The notes under the pieces are model-generated. The model did no database searches and was not told the origin of the DNA. It saw only the letters and a list, made by a program, of their open reading frames with translations. Shown piece after piece: positions 11,710-24,500 of a stretch of 64,000 nt of DNA (position 1 is its first letter; every line of letters begins with the position of its first letter). The translations under genes were made by a program, and so were the position numbers. The DNA is from Haemonchus contortus. Taxonomy: Eukaryota > Nematoda > Chromadorea > Rhabditida > Trichostrongylidae. The stretch lies in NCBI GenBank assembly GCA_000469685.2, contig LS997567.1, positions 20,386,108 to 20,450,107 on the forward strand. Direction: 5' to 3'.

Positions 11710-14691
11710 ACTTACTTCGCACCTTTCTCGCCTATCCACTCACTCACCTTTGGGGTGACCTCGCTTAATTGGTTGGCTGCCGACCTCTCTGGCAGCCTGG
11801 TTGAACTGACATTGATCTTATGGATTGGAAGCTTTCACATTTCAAAATAATATACAGTAGGGACAATATAATGTGAAAATTCAAAATCTTCATGTTATAA
11901 GGAAACTATGAGGCCTTATCCGTGGCGTATCTAGACATCTTCCTGCAGAACTGCTCTATTTCCTGCTCACTTGGTCCATTCCGGTACATCTCCTCAAATC
12001 TGCAAAAGCAATAAAATGTAATGCATCTCTGTTTGTGCGGCACAAAAGCACTTACAGCCTTATTTCTTCCGCTATCTTTGCTCTTCTTTCCTGATCTCGT
12101 TTTTGAAGTTTCTCGGCGTTGTTCGGGTCCTGCATTGGATACAATAGAGAAAGCATAATAGTGAGCATGATAATAATCAAATGCAACCTCTTGGAGGCGT
12201 GTTAATGCGGCCCTCGCTTCGTAGTTGAGCTTGCGAAGAGCTTCAATGTGTACGCTCAGAGGCGGATGGTCCAAGTCTATGAGTACAGTGAGCCTGAAAA
12301 CCTTATGATTCAGATACTCAAAAGGCTCTAGGGCTATTAATTATCTATGGAACGCTTCTGCTAAATTTGTGGTCCGCCGTTCCTCAAGGTTCCATTTGCA
12401 CCAGAGATCTTTGTAGAACCCATGCATCCATGTTTCTCGGAAGCAGTGCAGGAAATCTTCACATTTCCCGTAAGCGTTGTGGTCTGTTGGAACGGGGGGA
12501 GCTTGGAGGGCCCTCACCCGTTCTACCAGTGGCTGAGGAAGAAACATCACTCCTGAAAAACAAAAAAAAATAATTGTTTTTGCGTCAGTCGAGCAAAGAA
12601 ATTCTTTCTCCACGTATCTTTCACTAATTCCCACCATTCCAAGATTGGCTCTTCTATTTCTAGTCCATGGATGTATCTCCTCAACCCCAAGGAATCTCTT
12701 TTGCGATTCAAGGTCTTCGCAAGATGAAAGGTGCAGCCTCCCACAGATGCCCTTGGAAGGACCTTGCGCGGAGCTTTATAGCTGCTTTTCAAAGTCTAGG
12801 ACCACTCGCTTAGGTGCATCCCCAGTGACGCTTCCTTTCAACATTGCAAAAATTTTAATGTAGGTTCTCTCCGTTTTTTTTTCCTGTGGTGCAATAGAGG
12901 AGTGGTACCTCAACTCCCTGAAAGCACACGCCATGCACGCAGTAAAGCTGTGCCTGGTATCCGAGAGTTTTAGGATGTAGCGAGTGCATCCCATCCGCCA
13001 CAATGCTGTGCAGTCCTGCTTCGCAACTTTCTAAATCAAAGGTTAAGATATTAACTGCCACAAAAGATTCTCACGTACTATAATAAGTCATCTAACCTTA
13101 GTGGTTGCAAAAGAAAAGTAGATGTGTGGCCCGGAAGTGTGTTGTTGCAGGAAAATTGAGCCGTCGCGCAAGGTTCGGAATTCCAAGGGGACATGCTCCA
13201 TGTTAACTGAACTATTCACACATACGCCGATGCTGCTTAACCAAGCATAATATCATAGAATCACCTTAACAGGATCACTAGTTAGGAAAACCAACTTTGC
13301 CAACACCTTCGTGATCGACGTATTGAAGCCCTGATGGAGTCTTCTCTTCTCCTGAAGTAAGGTTGAATAAAAAAAATCAATTGGATTTAGTAAACCGAAA
13401 AAATGCTCGAAAATACCATCGTCGTCAGATTCAAGGGGTTTTGCTATCATATCATGGTTCTTTCTGGTTTCTTCCCTGCATAAGACGAATCTCGCCTTAT
13501 GTTCTGCGTCACCTAAAAAAGTCGAATACAGCATTGTTGTCAACCTTGAATATGAAAAGTATACACATGCCGATTTCCTCTTCCTTCAGTGTATTTCTCA
13601 GGTTAACCTTAAATTGAAGTTATGAAAAGTTGCGAGATTTTTCCTTGAGTCTCTTCGCCAACTTTGATGCGTTGTGCTGGTCCCCCATCACGTCTTCTTC
13701 TTCGTTCCGCCAGACAGTGAGCGCACATGTAGCTTTCACTGTTTTTGCCTGTGTACTTGCTGTAGAACGTTAGGGAAGGTGTTGTGCCTGGAATCCGATA
13801 AATTAGTACGTGTTGCTTTCCTCCCTTGCTTACCTGCCTTTCGCCAACAAATGTTTGCACTTGGGTGTGCTCCGGATTTGAGGTAGCTGTAGCTGCCCCT
13901 TGGGTTTCTGAAAACGAAGGGTTTTGGATCACTGAGCTCACAGTGCTTTCGGGTGCTGAGGACAAATAAAAGGAATTCGGTGTTACAGCACTCGAGGTAA
14001 CAGAAAGGGAAGTTGCAAGTGGTGGAAGGGGTGAAGGTGCATAAAATAGGGGTGGTACAGTGTATTGTGGTGGGTTAGCTAAATACAGGGACTTGTAGGA
14101 ATAAGAAGGAGCAACAGGAGCAGCTAATCCTGAGTTGAATTCGGAGAAGCGCTGTAGTCGGACTCAGGAGCAACAGGAGCAGTTAATCCTGAGCTGAAGC
14201 CGGAGAAGTAGTCGAATTCAGAGTAGTACAAGTGGGACATCGTGCTCATGCGATGACAAACACACCGCAGAGGTGATTTATGACGCTTTCATCCGCATGT
14301 TTGAATACTTTCGAGTGATCTACTGGCGATGTCCAAAGTAAGCGATATAGGGTATAAAAAAGTGCGAAAGGTCCCTCTGCTAACTAGTTTGCCTGCTGGC
14401 GTCTTGTGAGAATGATTGCTTACAAGATGTGATGAATCCTTCCTCCATCCCATAATCTTTCCAATCATTACTTTAGCCTCCACGGCTTTCTGTGTAGCAT
14501 TATCAATGTGTTGCATAATTATTTTTTTGTTTTGCTTTAGTTTATTTTTCATGCTTTAGAAATTTCGCAATCATATAATCGATATTGTTACTTCTGAGTA
14601 TGGTGGTCTGGCAGAGAGGTCAGCAGCCAACCAATTATGCGAGGTCACCCCGCAGGCGAGTGAGTGGATGGGTGAGGAAGGTGCGAAGTAA
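11710..14691 (-). mobile_element. Mutator-like (MULE) DNA transposon
   Basis: Inverted terminal segments of about 88 b lie at 11710-11797 and 14604-14691, both containing TTCGCACC, GGTGACCTCGC and TTGGTTGGCTGC in the matching orientation. They enclose a MULE transposase gene on the minus strand. I could not define the outermost bases or the 9-bp duplication expected of MULEs. A diverged copy of one end is at 21060-21137. Confidence 0.7.
11906..14249 (-). pseudogene. MULE transposase gene, intron-bearing, frameshifted
   Basis: The reading starts at ATG 14249 with a P/S/Y-rich N-terminus that includes an imperfect SEF..SGL.APVAP repeat. It passes a CxxC region (SESYMCAHC, possibly FLYWCH/GCM-like) and reaches the MULE core: VADGMH (first D), VVLDFEKQL (second D), GCTFHLAKTLNRK, and TTNLAEAFH (third acidic residue). 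The tail has clear introns at 12130-12187 (GTTGCA...ATGCAG) and 12000-12055 (GTAAGT...TTGCAG). Splicing them joins ALTRLQE to DPNNAEKLQKRDQERRAKIA and then to FEEMYRNGP. Breaks include a frameshift in an A8 run (about 12880-12890), one after the DFEK block, and one near 14140. The role is cut-and-paste transposition; this copy looks dead. Confidence 0.75.
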
Positions 14692-16219
14692 CCAGAAGTG
14701 GAACTAAATAGACTCACCCGCACTTCGATAGGTTTCTCCCTAGCTATGTCAAGAAAGTGGCCAGTAGAAACATACTCTTTTAACTAGGTTGTTGTCGTGC
14801 GCCAATCACGTCTATCTGATACGCGAAAGTTTTCGAAGACTACTCCTGGTAGCTGTGCTGTAAGATAGCGAACAATTTTAGATTCTACGAAACCCATTAT
14901 ATTCCTTATTTCAGTGAACTTCTCAAGGAAGAGCATTAATCCTGCATCTCCTTCGTCTCCAGAGAGAACGGGAGTCTAGTCGCATATGACGATAAGCAAA
15001 GCTTGTCAAAAACGGAGTCGAGCCCATCGGCAATACTGTTTTCGGAAGTGTCCATGTTGTCGTTGTTTTAGACTATATATTGCGGCCTGGAATTTAAAAA
15101 AAATGCTTTTGGGAAGGGTGAAATTTCGATGGGTTGACTGCGTGAACGTGGGTTATAAACTAGAAGGTAGTCGTTACTATGAAGTGGAGTATCTATGTCC
15201 CGTTGGCTCTTGGATGATTGGTGTCGGTGGGCTATTAGGGTTTTGGAAATGGGAAAGTAAAATAAAGTAATTCCTAAGATCAGTACTGTAAATGCTGAAA
15301 GAAGAGGATACACTGCTAGTGGAATATTGAAAAGAGACTCACGCAAGTGCTGAAGTTGTAAGGCGCCATATGTAGTAAAATTTCGTAGTATAGATGCTGG
15401 ACCTGCTGCTTGAGGTGGTCGAATGGGCGGAGCCAGGAATTCTCTAGCTTACATATATGCGGGGTCAGACCCTCATTGTAATACGACTCGGGATCCATTG
15501 TAATATTACATTTCCTGCTCTGGGTGATTTTCGACACACTGCTTTAATGTAGGGAAACGTAGGATATTATTTACTCGGTGACAGGCATGGGCATTGAATA
15601 TGCTGTCACAAGCTAAAAAATTATCACTCAGCTTGCCTTTAACTTGTTCTCAAAAATCGCTTTCAAATTCAAAAAATTCACCGCGAAGTTGTTAATGGCA
15701 ATTTTTTATTTTCGGATGCAAGAGGGTTAACTGTGTCTACTCCATCATTTTTAACCTCCTATTGCTGAGGAGTAGAACCGAACAGATTTATCTGATGAAT
15801 TTGTGTCTATTTTTTTGAAATTTGGGCTACATAGAAGGAGCTTAATAACTCTTAAAGCTATGTTACCTTGTAAAGAGTCCAGCAACGAGTTTCGAGTGGT
15901 TTTGGATTAACGTTAGAAAGAAGACGGAACGTAGTAGTCAAAGTCATGGCTCCATCTAGATTACATCGTGCCACTTTTCCAGCATAGGGTCTACTACCTA
16001 ATAAATACCTGGTATCTTTGCCCTGGTAAGTAAAACTTCTTCTCGAAGAGAGTTACCGTAGTGCAGACCTGATAGATTATCACTGAAATGTGTCTACCTG
16101 TGTTATGGCAACGAATAGCCGGTAACTAACTAACTAACTATTAATGGTCGCAACTGTTATTACATTGCTAGGCCACTCCCTGTGCTTCAGCTCGAGCTGA
16201 CTTGCGATGACCTATCGTA
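14692..16219. other. No recognised gene
   Basis: Short open frames only (for example 14986-15270 plus), without recognisable domains or convincing splice sites. A TAACTAACTAACTA stretch lies at 16125-16140. Confidence 0.3.
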
Positions 16220-17215
16220 ATACAGTGCGTCGCCAAATGATACAGCCACCTCTGATTTTCCCAAAAACTCACAGTATACGATGTTTCTGAAAAACTGCCA
16301 AAGTAGAAAATGTGTCAAATTTGAATTGCAATTCGCACATTAACGCCAAGTTCCAGCTCGAAAACAAACATTTTTTGGTCAATTTTTCAATAAAGGGTGC
16401 TTTTCCAACGTCGCCAAATGATACAGCCACTAACAAAATTAATTTATTTAACGACAAACATACAAGAGAAAGTTGCCAAGCCAGTAATCAGTTGGTCCAC
16501 CGTTCCTTCGAATTATTTCGGAAATACGGTGGTCTAAGCTCAAATAAAAATAACCAATCAGCTCCTGGTCAACTTGGTGCCATGCTTCGATGATCGCTTT
16601 TTTCAACTCCTTGACGCCTCGGAGTTGCTCGGGTTGGGCGTAAATTTTCCGCGCCATGGAGCCCCATACATTTTCCATCGAATTCGAATAGTGGGTTCTT
16701 CGTCGGTCGGGGCAGAAGTGCCGTGAGAACCAAGCATTGGTGCTCCTGCAAGGGCAAGGGTGAGTGGACGGCGCATAACAATTCAATAAAAGGACGAGTT
16801 CATCTTCTTTGGTACAAAGCATAAAATGATGCGCCTACTCGCTGAATCGCAGGCCAAAGCATGACTTCTCCTCCCCCGAATTTCCGTGTAGAAAATTGAA
16901 GTTTCTCATTCCTCAGGTCGTGCCGTTAAAATCGGTTCCCGTCTGGACCATCACAATTGAACTTTTCTCCATCGGAAAAAACGACCTGACGAAAGAAAAC
17001 CATCAAGAGAAGGAAAGTTAAATGTCAGCACATGAAGAACACCATATTCCACTCGGTTCAACTGCACCTTCTGGAGGGAGCAACCCGATTTTCCCAATGT
17101 CTTTCTGTCGTGAAATGTGCCTTACGCATTTTCCGCTCGAAAATGAACTTGGATTTTCTGATCACCTTCCAAACAGTGCTTTTTGGAAGAAGAAACGACC
17201 GTATTTCCGTACAGG
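16220..17215 (-). pseudogene. Tc3-like transposase remnant
   Basis: Minus-strand 16822-16448 encodes the C-terminal third of a Tc3-type transposase: SMENVWGSMARKIYA carries the catalytic glutamate block, then VKELKKAI and IIRRNGGPTDYW. Upstream, about 16990-16860, a frame with FSDGEKFN and DGPDGNR is the first-aspartate region. Stops and frameshifts separate the pieces. The string CGTCGCCAAATGATACAGCCAC occurs twice, near 16228 and 16411, perhaps a terminus duplicated during decay. The intact family protein is about 330 residues. Confidence 0.65.
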
Positions 17216-17217
17216 AC

Positions 17218-18127
17218 TTAAAGGCACAGTTCACGTTAATTTTGGGGTATCCGGTTTTTTGGCGAAATTTGACAAAAAATGTTAGATACGGCCTACAATA
17301 GTACAATGGTAAAAGAGAAAACGCGAAAAAAGATGAACATATAGAAATTGAGAGCCACAAAAAACAAGGGAAAAAGGGGGTCGGACTTGCTAAATGGCGA
17401 AAAAACGGCGATAAGGCGGGAAGGTTGGGAAAATTGGTGGTAGGTGCCTAGATTCGCTTATAAGGCCGAAACATGCGCGAAAATATTTTCCTGTGAGCAT
17501 AGGGCGTTCGGACTTGGAAGGAGTACCGGCTGAATGCCGACATTAATGACAGGTAGCAGGTCTGGAATCTGCGTACAGGGGCATAGAAGGCACGAGATAA
17601 GTGTTAGACCGGAAATTCATAGCTGCTGTTTTTCCGAACTTATTGTTAGAACGCTCTAATTCGAAAGGGCATGATTAGAGCATACCAACCTCAAGGTGAC
17701 ATTCTTAGACTCCGCCCTAGAAATTGTGCATGAAATAACTGCTACTTGAGTAAAAATATGCTGAAAAGTTGGGATAAGTGGGAACCAGCTAAGCGGATCA
17801 AACATACTGATTGAGCTGGACTCCGTGTTGCTTGAGTAAAAATACGCAATGATAAAACTAGGAATACAATTCGGAACTGGTAAAGAAGAAGATCACAACT
17901 ATTCATAGCATGATTGTTGAGCATCAAAGCGAGCAGAGATTAGTTCAAAGACCTACATTTAGGTTCCAAAAAAGTTGTGAGTCTGGAAAAGGGTGGTAAA
18001 GGCTACCAAGGATTGCAAACACGGACATAAGTGGTCCAGCCCTTATAGGAAAACTATATATAAAATCTGTGTTCAGGCTCAAAAATATTCTAAAGTCTGA
18101 AGTATACTCGCTACCCGACGGCCACCT
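17218..18127. other. TTAA-type terminus, then unassigned sequence
   Basis: TTAA followed by AGGCACAGTTCACGTTAA at 17218 matches the left end of the MITEs at 843 and 5395. I could not find a matching right end, so this is a truncated or diverged relative. The remainder to 18127 shows nothing I can name. Confidence 0.4.
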
Positions 18128-18612
18128 AGCCATGTATCACACCTGTTGTCACCCCATACATGAACTCACGTTCCGCTACACTACCAGTTATATGCACACA
18201 TGCCACGTCTACCGCACATTTGTCCAATTCGGAAATCAACTGATTAACCGCGGAATCACTAACAAGACCTCGAACGTTGATGAAAGCAATGTTCAGAAAA
18301 CAGCTTGGCAGATCGCTTGCCTTGAGGTTTCTCCCTCTCTGCCGTTGTCCTCTCTCACAGGAAGCACAGTGGCCGCAGGGGACTGAGGGTACTCCTTGAA
18401 CAACTTTACCCATAGATGCTCATTGCCTGGAGTTACCCCTCACCGCCTAGCCATAACTAGCGGTAGATCCACTGTCGGAGGTGGACTTGTCCAAGAGGGG
18501 CCGTTTTTAGCCTCACTCGACACGTCGGTGTCCCGGCAACAACGAGTGTTCTTATCATCGAGTGAGTTCGCACCATCCCACCGCTTTGAGGTAACGGGGC
18601 TCGGGATGGACA
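18128..18612 (-). pseudogene. Non-LTR retrotransposon fragment (endonuclease N-terminus)
   Basis: Minus-strand translation contains LNIAFINVRGL and ISELDKCAVDVACV, resembling the start of an APE-type LINE endonuclease. The frame then runs into unrelated sequence at about 18200, without the later endonuclease motifs. The terminal ~60 b (18128-18190) are also present in opposite orientation at 6452-6510, so the junction is itself repeated. No reverse transcriptase follows. Confidence 0.4.
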
Positions 18613-18613
18613 C

Positions 18614-18656
<43 letters not shown>

Positions 18657-18701
18657 TGCACACGTACGCATACACATACGTGATACATATCGTGAACCCT
18701 A

Positions 18702-18735
<34 letters not shown>
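18609..18735. repeat. (TACACA)n and (TA)n microsatellites
   Basis: TACACA repeats run from about 18610 to 18660, then a degenerate CA-rich stretch, then an uninterrupted TA tract at about 18706-18734. They lie just before the 3' end of the next Helitron-like copy. Confidence 0.9.
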
Positions 18736-18736
<1 letters not shown>

Positions 18737-18754
18737 AAACAAATTATATAAGGA

Positions 18755-20372
18755 CCAGGCGGCTGCGCACGCTATTGCGTGCCCTAGAGGCTCTCGCCTG
18801 AGGGACGGAGCCACATGAGCTTGTAATTTTCACTATAGACCATTATCATCTGAGCCTTATCCCTGACCCTCCTGTAGCGGCCATCATTTTTCGGGATGTG
18901 AAATAGGGCTGTGTGTGGCCATGAAGAGTACTCCGATGTATCCAGATCGAATACCTCTATAGTCCATGTAGTAGAAGAAACTGTGTAGTTTGGGCCGTGT
19001 ATGGCCATGAACACTAACTTTGAAAGGACAGCCCCGTTGGGTAGTAGAAGGGATTCACACGTCTCTACACCCTATGCACCTCTGTGGCCGGGGTTACTGT
19101 AGAATTTATTTTATGAGGTCTGAAGTTAATGTGGTGCATTTGCTCTTATGTAGAAGGGACTACTGTTCGTGGAACTATGGATACTAACTTTTAAAAAATT
19201 TTTAGCCTAATTTTAGAAAGAGTTTACTGGTATCCCCTAGTTGTACACTTATGTGGTCAGGGTTAATGTGAAGGAGAGATGTATAAGCTTTTGATTTCAG
19301 CGCCGCCCCCCCCCCCTCCCCCTCTTTGCAAACCCCATCCACTTCAGACTTCGAACCACATTACTTTTATTACCTCCAGATACTTTTTCTCGCGTTCTAA
19401 AGCGCATCTGAAGAAAATTAATAATTTTTATGTAAGCCCACTGCAGTGCCAATCCCGCCTACTTGTGGAATCTGACCGCAATTGTTCTGCTACATCTTAC
19501 CACTTTTTTCCTGCATTCCAGAAAGTTTCTAAATAGAGCTATAGATTTTTGATTTAAGCCCCGCCCACTCTAGTGTCAATCCCGCCCACTTCTGGGTTTT
19601 GACCACCTTCGTTCATTTACACCTTAACACCTTTTTGCCGCATCCCAGAAAGTTTCTGAATAGAGCTATAAAATTTTGTCTAAGCCTCGTTCACTTTTGA
19701 AATTTGAACACATTTGTTCTTTTACACCTTAGAACAGACTTATAAATTTTTGACCTGAGCTCCGCCCACTCTGGTGGCAACCCCACCACTTCGAGGATCT
19801 GGCCACATTTGTTCCATTACCTCCAACCACTTTTTTCCGCATTCTAGGACGTTTCCCAGCAAAGTTGCATTCATTTTTGAAAAGTGGCTTTCGTCTCAAC
19901 GCACGCCCCGTCCATCGTGGGCGGGGCTTCGCTAAGCTTACACATGCTGAGCACGCATAAGTCCCTGCTCACTCTTTTTATCTTTGTGCGGGACTCTGCG
20001 CCCTAATTGAATCGAGATATGAGTACATCTGAAAAGTACCGCCCATTTTGAGGAAGCTCTGCCCACAGCACCTGGGTCTCCTCCGCCTGGTTTGTTGACC
20101 CAATCCACACCTTTGCTCATTTTTTCCGGTGTCTGGACTTTCTCGAGACCAAAATAAGATGTTTGGTTCATGGCACCGCCTGTTATGGCACTTGCCCCGA
20201 CCCCTGGGCGTAGCTCCGCAGAGCTCATATGTGCTCTGTTAATCTTGTGTCTGACTCCACCTATCCCGAACTTGTATCGATCTCTCCAGGCGCTTCTTAA
20301 GTTGATACAGAATTTGATACAAACAAACAGACAAACAGACACAGCAAACTTGTGGTTTATATATAGCGAGGA
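18755..20372 (-). mobile_element. Helitron-like non-autonomous element, copy 3
   Basis: On the minus strand the 3' end is a perfect hairpin GCACGC AATA GCGTGC, then 12 bases ending CTGG at 18755. The 5' end is TCCTCGCTATATATAAACC at 20372. Flanks are A (18754) and T (20373). Its outer ~600 b match copy 4 (49447 onward), and the GC-box units follow. The 5' end lies 56 b before the acceptor-side start of the first visible ETS exon. It has no coding capacity. Confidence 0.7.
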
Positions 20373-20428
20373 TTCTGCCGTATCAAATGAGCGTACGCAC
20401 GCGAGTGTGTTAAACTTTTTATTACCAG

Positions 20429-20668
20429 GAACGCGGGACTCGTATTCGTCGGCCCATCAGCTTTTTCGGTAGTGCCACCAACAGCAAGTGTTCTGCCGGG
20501 TGCTACACCACAATCTGCAACTTCATTACCGCTCTATCCTGGATTAATGTGTTTACCTGTGTTGCTTGGTAAACTCAGTGGTGCTCAAAGTATCCTGCGT
20601 ACTCACGCGAGCACGAAGCCCTTCAATTCGAGCACAACACCATTCAAACCAATACCAAATAATGAAAA
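20429..20668 (+). CDS. ETS factor, exon a: low-complexity N-terminal segment
   Basis: The acceptor is TTTTTATTACCAG. The open frame (codons from 20430) contains NAGLVFVGPSAFSVVPPT, then a stretch rich in P, S, T and L, ending KPIPNNEK. The donor is AA|GTATGT, phase 2. The next exon supplies the last base of the lysine codon, which supports the join. The segment is probably disordered linker preceding PNT. A start codon is not evident, and the incoming phase implies at least one earlier coding exon. The acceptor is only ~56 b beyond a Helitron end. Confidence 0.7.
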
Positions 20669-20735
20669 GTATGTTTATCTCGCTGATCTTGCATTAGTTT
20701 GCCTTTTCCTATTCCACAGCTTTCTTTTCGTTCAG

Positions 20736-20859
20736 AGTAGATTTGTCGAGATTCCGAGTAAAGGATCCTGTAGAGTGGTTGGTTGACGACGTCGTCTCGT
20801 GGATGCTCGATGTTGCAAAACGGCACGAGATTCCTTTTGAAGAAATGAATATGCACAAG
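20736..20859 (+). CDS. ETS factor, exon b: first half of Pointed domain
   Basis: The acceptor is TTTTCGTTCAG and the donor AAG|GTCTGT, phase 0. It encodes VDLSRFRVKDPVEWLVDD, VVSWMLDVAKRHEIPFEEM and NMHK. The pattern W..DDVVSW(L/M)...A..H.I matches the first helices of SAM/PNT domains in ETS proteins. It is separated from the previous exon by a 67-b intron and from the next by 11.0 kb. Confidence 0.85.
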
Positions 20860-21059
20860 GTCTGTTTTCAAGGTCTTTGAATATTTCTTGGAAGCTTTCA
20901 TCAAATAATCGAAATCTACTTTGTTTGCTGTTGTTGGGAGTAAAAGGAATTTATTGTAGTCATTCGAAAAATCACGTCATCAAATAGCAAAACAGTATTG
21001 AGAATGCATCAGATCTCTTTCTTTGATCTGCTTGGGGAGTAGGAATTTGCTTACGAATC

Positions 21060-21137
21060 TGTTTCTTTGCACCTTTTTCGCATCTCCACTTACTCGCTTG
21101 TAGGGTGCCTTCCTTTAAATGGTTTGCTGTTGACCTT
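21060..21137. repeat. Diverged MULE terminal fragment
   Basis: TTGCACCTTTTTCGC, then CCACTTACTCGC and GGTTTGCTGTTGACC parallel the MULE end at 11717-11795 in the same order and spacing. It is a solo terminus next to the ATT array, inside the ETS intron. Confidence 0.5.
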
Positions 21138-21194
21138 TCATTATTATTATTATTATTGTTATTATTATTAATATTATTTTTATTTTTATTTTTG

Positions 21195-21232
<38 letters not shown>

Positions 21233-21318
21233 TTTATTTTTATTTTTATTATTATTTTTGTTATTATTTTTATTTTTCTTTTTCTTTTTATTTTTATTTT
21301 TGTTTTTATTATTATTAC

Positions 21319-21377
<59 letters not shown>

Positions 21378-21401
21378 TTATTATTTTTATTTTTATTTTT
21401 G

Positions 21402-21463
<62 letters not shown>

Positions 21464-21479
21464 ATAATAATTATTATTA

Positions 21480-21514
<35 letters not shown>
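21138..21514. repeat. (ATT)n microsatellite with ATTTTT variants
   Basis: About 375 b of nearly pure TTA/ATT triplets with interspersed TTTTTA blocks. Long poly-N or poly-L open frames across it are artefacts. Confidence 0.95.
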
Positions 21515-21544
21515 GTACCTGAAGGAGCGTATTAAATAGTATTT

Positions 21545-24498
21545 AAAAATCCAACCTGAGGGAGCCCCCAATACGGCAGCGTTGGGTAGGACCGCTCGGG
21601 AGAGGCTGCTAAAATCTCAGGGCCAAAACAGGCTGCCCAAAAGGAGAAGGACTAAGATGGCGATCTGTACTTTCAACGCACGGACGCTTGCATCGGAAGC
21701 GTGTATAGAAGACCTGATGATGCAAGCTAGGAAGATCAAGTACGACGTCATCGGACTGACCGGGACGAGAAGGCATCGCCCGCTGCACGCTGTATTTGAG
21801 ACTGGAGAAGAACTGTTCCTTGGAACATGCGACAGTAAAGGCGTCGGCGGCGTAGGTGTCCTCGTCAACACGCACTTGGCCATGAGCATTCGTACGAAAG
21901 CTTAACAACCCGAATCGGACGTTTGCGATTAAGAAGATGTGGCTCAACCCCAGCTCTAACCATCTTCGTTGCTTACGCACCAACATCGAGCTACGAAGAA
22001 GAGGAGTTGGAAGCGTTTTATATGGATCTGGAGAGGCTCTACAGAGAAGACCACACTTTCTTCAAGGTCATCGTCGGTGACTTTAACGCCAAGATTGGCC
22101 CCAGAAGAACGGCTGAAGAGCTTCACATCGGGACTCACGGAGTGGAATGGAATGAGCAGGGTGAAAGGCTGTCCGAGTCTATCATGACGACCCACACCAT
22201 CCATGGTAACTCGCAGTTCCAGAAGCCCTCTAATTCAAGATGGACATGGGAGTCACCTGGTGGACAGTTCCATGATGAAATAGACCACATCATCTTCAAT
22301 CGGAGATTTTGCCTGACCGACGTCGCTGTTGTTCCGAAGTTCTACACGGGATCGGACCATCGCCTCCTCCGCGCTAGATTCTGCTTCTCAGTGCGTGGGG
22401 AGAGAGCTATGAAGTTTCGGAAACGAAGCCCCAAGACCTCCATAAACTGGGACCACTTCGCTTCCCTTGCGAGCAAATGGGAAGATTCCGTTATCGACAA
22501 CATCGATGATGAGTACAACCGGCTCGTCGAACATCTTCACGATAGCGCTAGAAAAGCTGAGAGTCCACAAGTAGCCAAGAGACGACTCTCTTCGAGGACT
22601 CTCGAGCTGATACGCCAGCGTGCAATCGCCCGAGCAACAGGCAATTATCAACAAACGTCCGAACTTGCGAAGCTATGCAGAGAAGCGATAAAGGAAGATC
22701 TGAAAGAGAGAAGAGCAGCAGTCATGGACGAAGCCGCCGAGGTCGGAAGGAGCATTCGCAAAGCCCGACGGAGCTTCGCCAACTACAAGACCAAGATGAC
22801 CTCCCTTCGTCGTCCTGACGGAACCGTTATTGCATCCCGGAGGGCAATGGAGAAGGTCATCTACGACTTCTACTCGGATCTCTTCGACAGCCACGTCTAC
22901 CTGCCAACTCACCATCTTAGGCAAGACGAATATATCGCTCCTTCGGTTCTCCCTTCCGAAATACGACATGCCATCAAGTCGATGAAGAACTGTACAGCGC
23001 CCGGATAGGATCAAACCAGAACATCTGAAGAGTATACCACAAGTCATCATCAAAACTCTGGCTAGGCTCTTCACGCGGTACCTGTCGGAATGCAAAGTAC
23101 CCACGTCGTGGAAAACTAGCAAGACTGTGTTGCTGTACAAAAAGGGAGATCCAGACGATATTGGCAATTATCGCCCAATCTGCCTGCTGTCCGTAATCTA
23201 CAAGCTCTTCACTCGTGTCATCCTAAACAGGATTGGCAGAATATTAGATGAAGGACAGCCATGCGAGCAAGCAGGGTTTCGGAGAGGGTTCAGTACAATC
23301 GATCATATCCACACCCTAACAAGGCTCATTGAAGTATCGCGAGAGTACAAAATGCCGCTATGTCTTACGTTCATCGATTTGAAGAAAGCCTTTGACACTG
23401 TCGAGACAGAAGCGGTAATCGAAGCCCTGGGCAACCAGGGTGTTCCTACTCAATATATATAAGGATGCTTCGTGAGCTCTACGACAACTTTACGACCAGG
23501 ATTTCACCATTCTACAAGGAAGTCATTGTCAAAGTGAAGAGAGGTGTCCGGCAAGGCGATACCATATCGCCCAAACTTTTCAGTGCCGCTCTCGAGAATA
23601 TCATGCGTCATTTGGAATGGGAAGGCTTGGGAGTGAAGGTCGACGGCCGCTATCTACATCACCTCCGCTTTGCAGACGACATCGTTCTCATAACACCGAA
23701 CATCGAGCAGGCGGAACGAATGCTGGCCGAGTTTGACAATGCTTGTGGAAAGATCGGATTGAGACTGAACTTAACGAAGACGATGTTCATGAAAAACGGT
23801 TTGGTACCTGGTGCTCCCTTCACGCTAAACGGAAAGAATATCTCCGAATGCTCTAGCTATGTGTATCCAGGTTGGGAAGTCAACATGATGAACGACCTAG
23901 CTCCGGAGCTCTGCAGAAGGAAACGCGCTGCGTGGGGAGCATTCAAGAATATCGAGGGAGTAGTGAAGAAGACAAAGAACATCCGGCTCCGCGCTCACCT
24001 TTTCGACACTGCTGTTCTTCCTGCTTTGACGTACGCCTCAGAGACTTGGACTTTACGAAAGTAGGATGAGCATGCTGTCAGCGTTACTCAACGCGCTTTG
24101 GAAAGGACGATGCTCGGAATTTCCCTATACACGCAAGTGCAGAAGGGAATCCGGAGTTCCGAGCTCCGTCAACGAACGAAGATCAGGGATGCCGTTGACC
24201 ACGCCAAGAAATCGAAGATCAGGTGGGCCGGACACGTTATGCGATATAGTGATGACCGTTGGACCAGGGCGGTTACTGACTGGATCCCTCGGGACATCAA
24301 ACGAACTCCAGGAAGGCCGCCAACGAGATGGTCAGACTTCTTCACGAAAGCTCTGAACGAAAGGAATGTTGATCTTCGTGTCCCTGGAGCGATTCATTGG
24401 ACCACTCTGGCTCGTAACAGGGACGAATGGAGACGTTACTGGCGCCCGCTCGAGGAAATCGACGATCAACGGGACGACAGGTGATACAGGTGATTTAA
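21545..24498 (+). pseudogene. RTE-type non-LTR retrotransposon, near full length, broken
   Basis: The AP endonuclease starts at AICTFNARTLASEA (from 21658), with GVGGVGVLVN, VGDFNAKIG, RWTWESPGG and YTGSDHRLL. The reverse transcriptase follows: YKKGDPDDIGNYRPICLL, QAGFRRGFSTIDHI, the FIDLKKAFDTV metal site, RGVRQGDTISPKLF and HLRFADDIVLI. The C-terminal block is [11 protein letters not shown], then [11 protein letters not shown]. The product would be about 960 residues and would nick DNA and prime reverse transcription at the target. Breaks are a stop and frameshift near 21903, a frameshift near 23005, a frame change near 23462, and a stop at 24062. The 3' end (ACAGGTGATACAGGTGATTTA) abuts a Tc1-like element. 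It lies in the ETS intron in the same orientation. Confidence 0.9.
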
Positions 24499-24500
24499 TA

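Noticed and set aside
20972..21571. 199-codon poly-asparagine open frame
   Set aside because: It is the translation of an ATT/AAT microsatellite, and the opposite strand gives an equally long poly-leucine frame.
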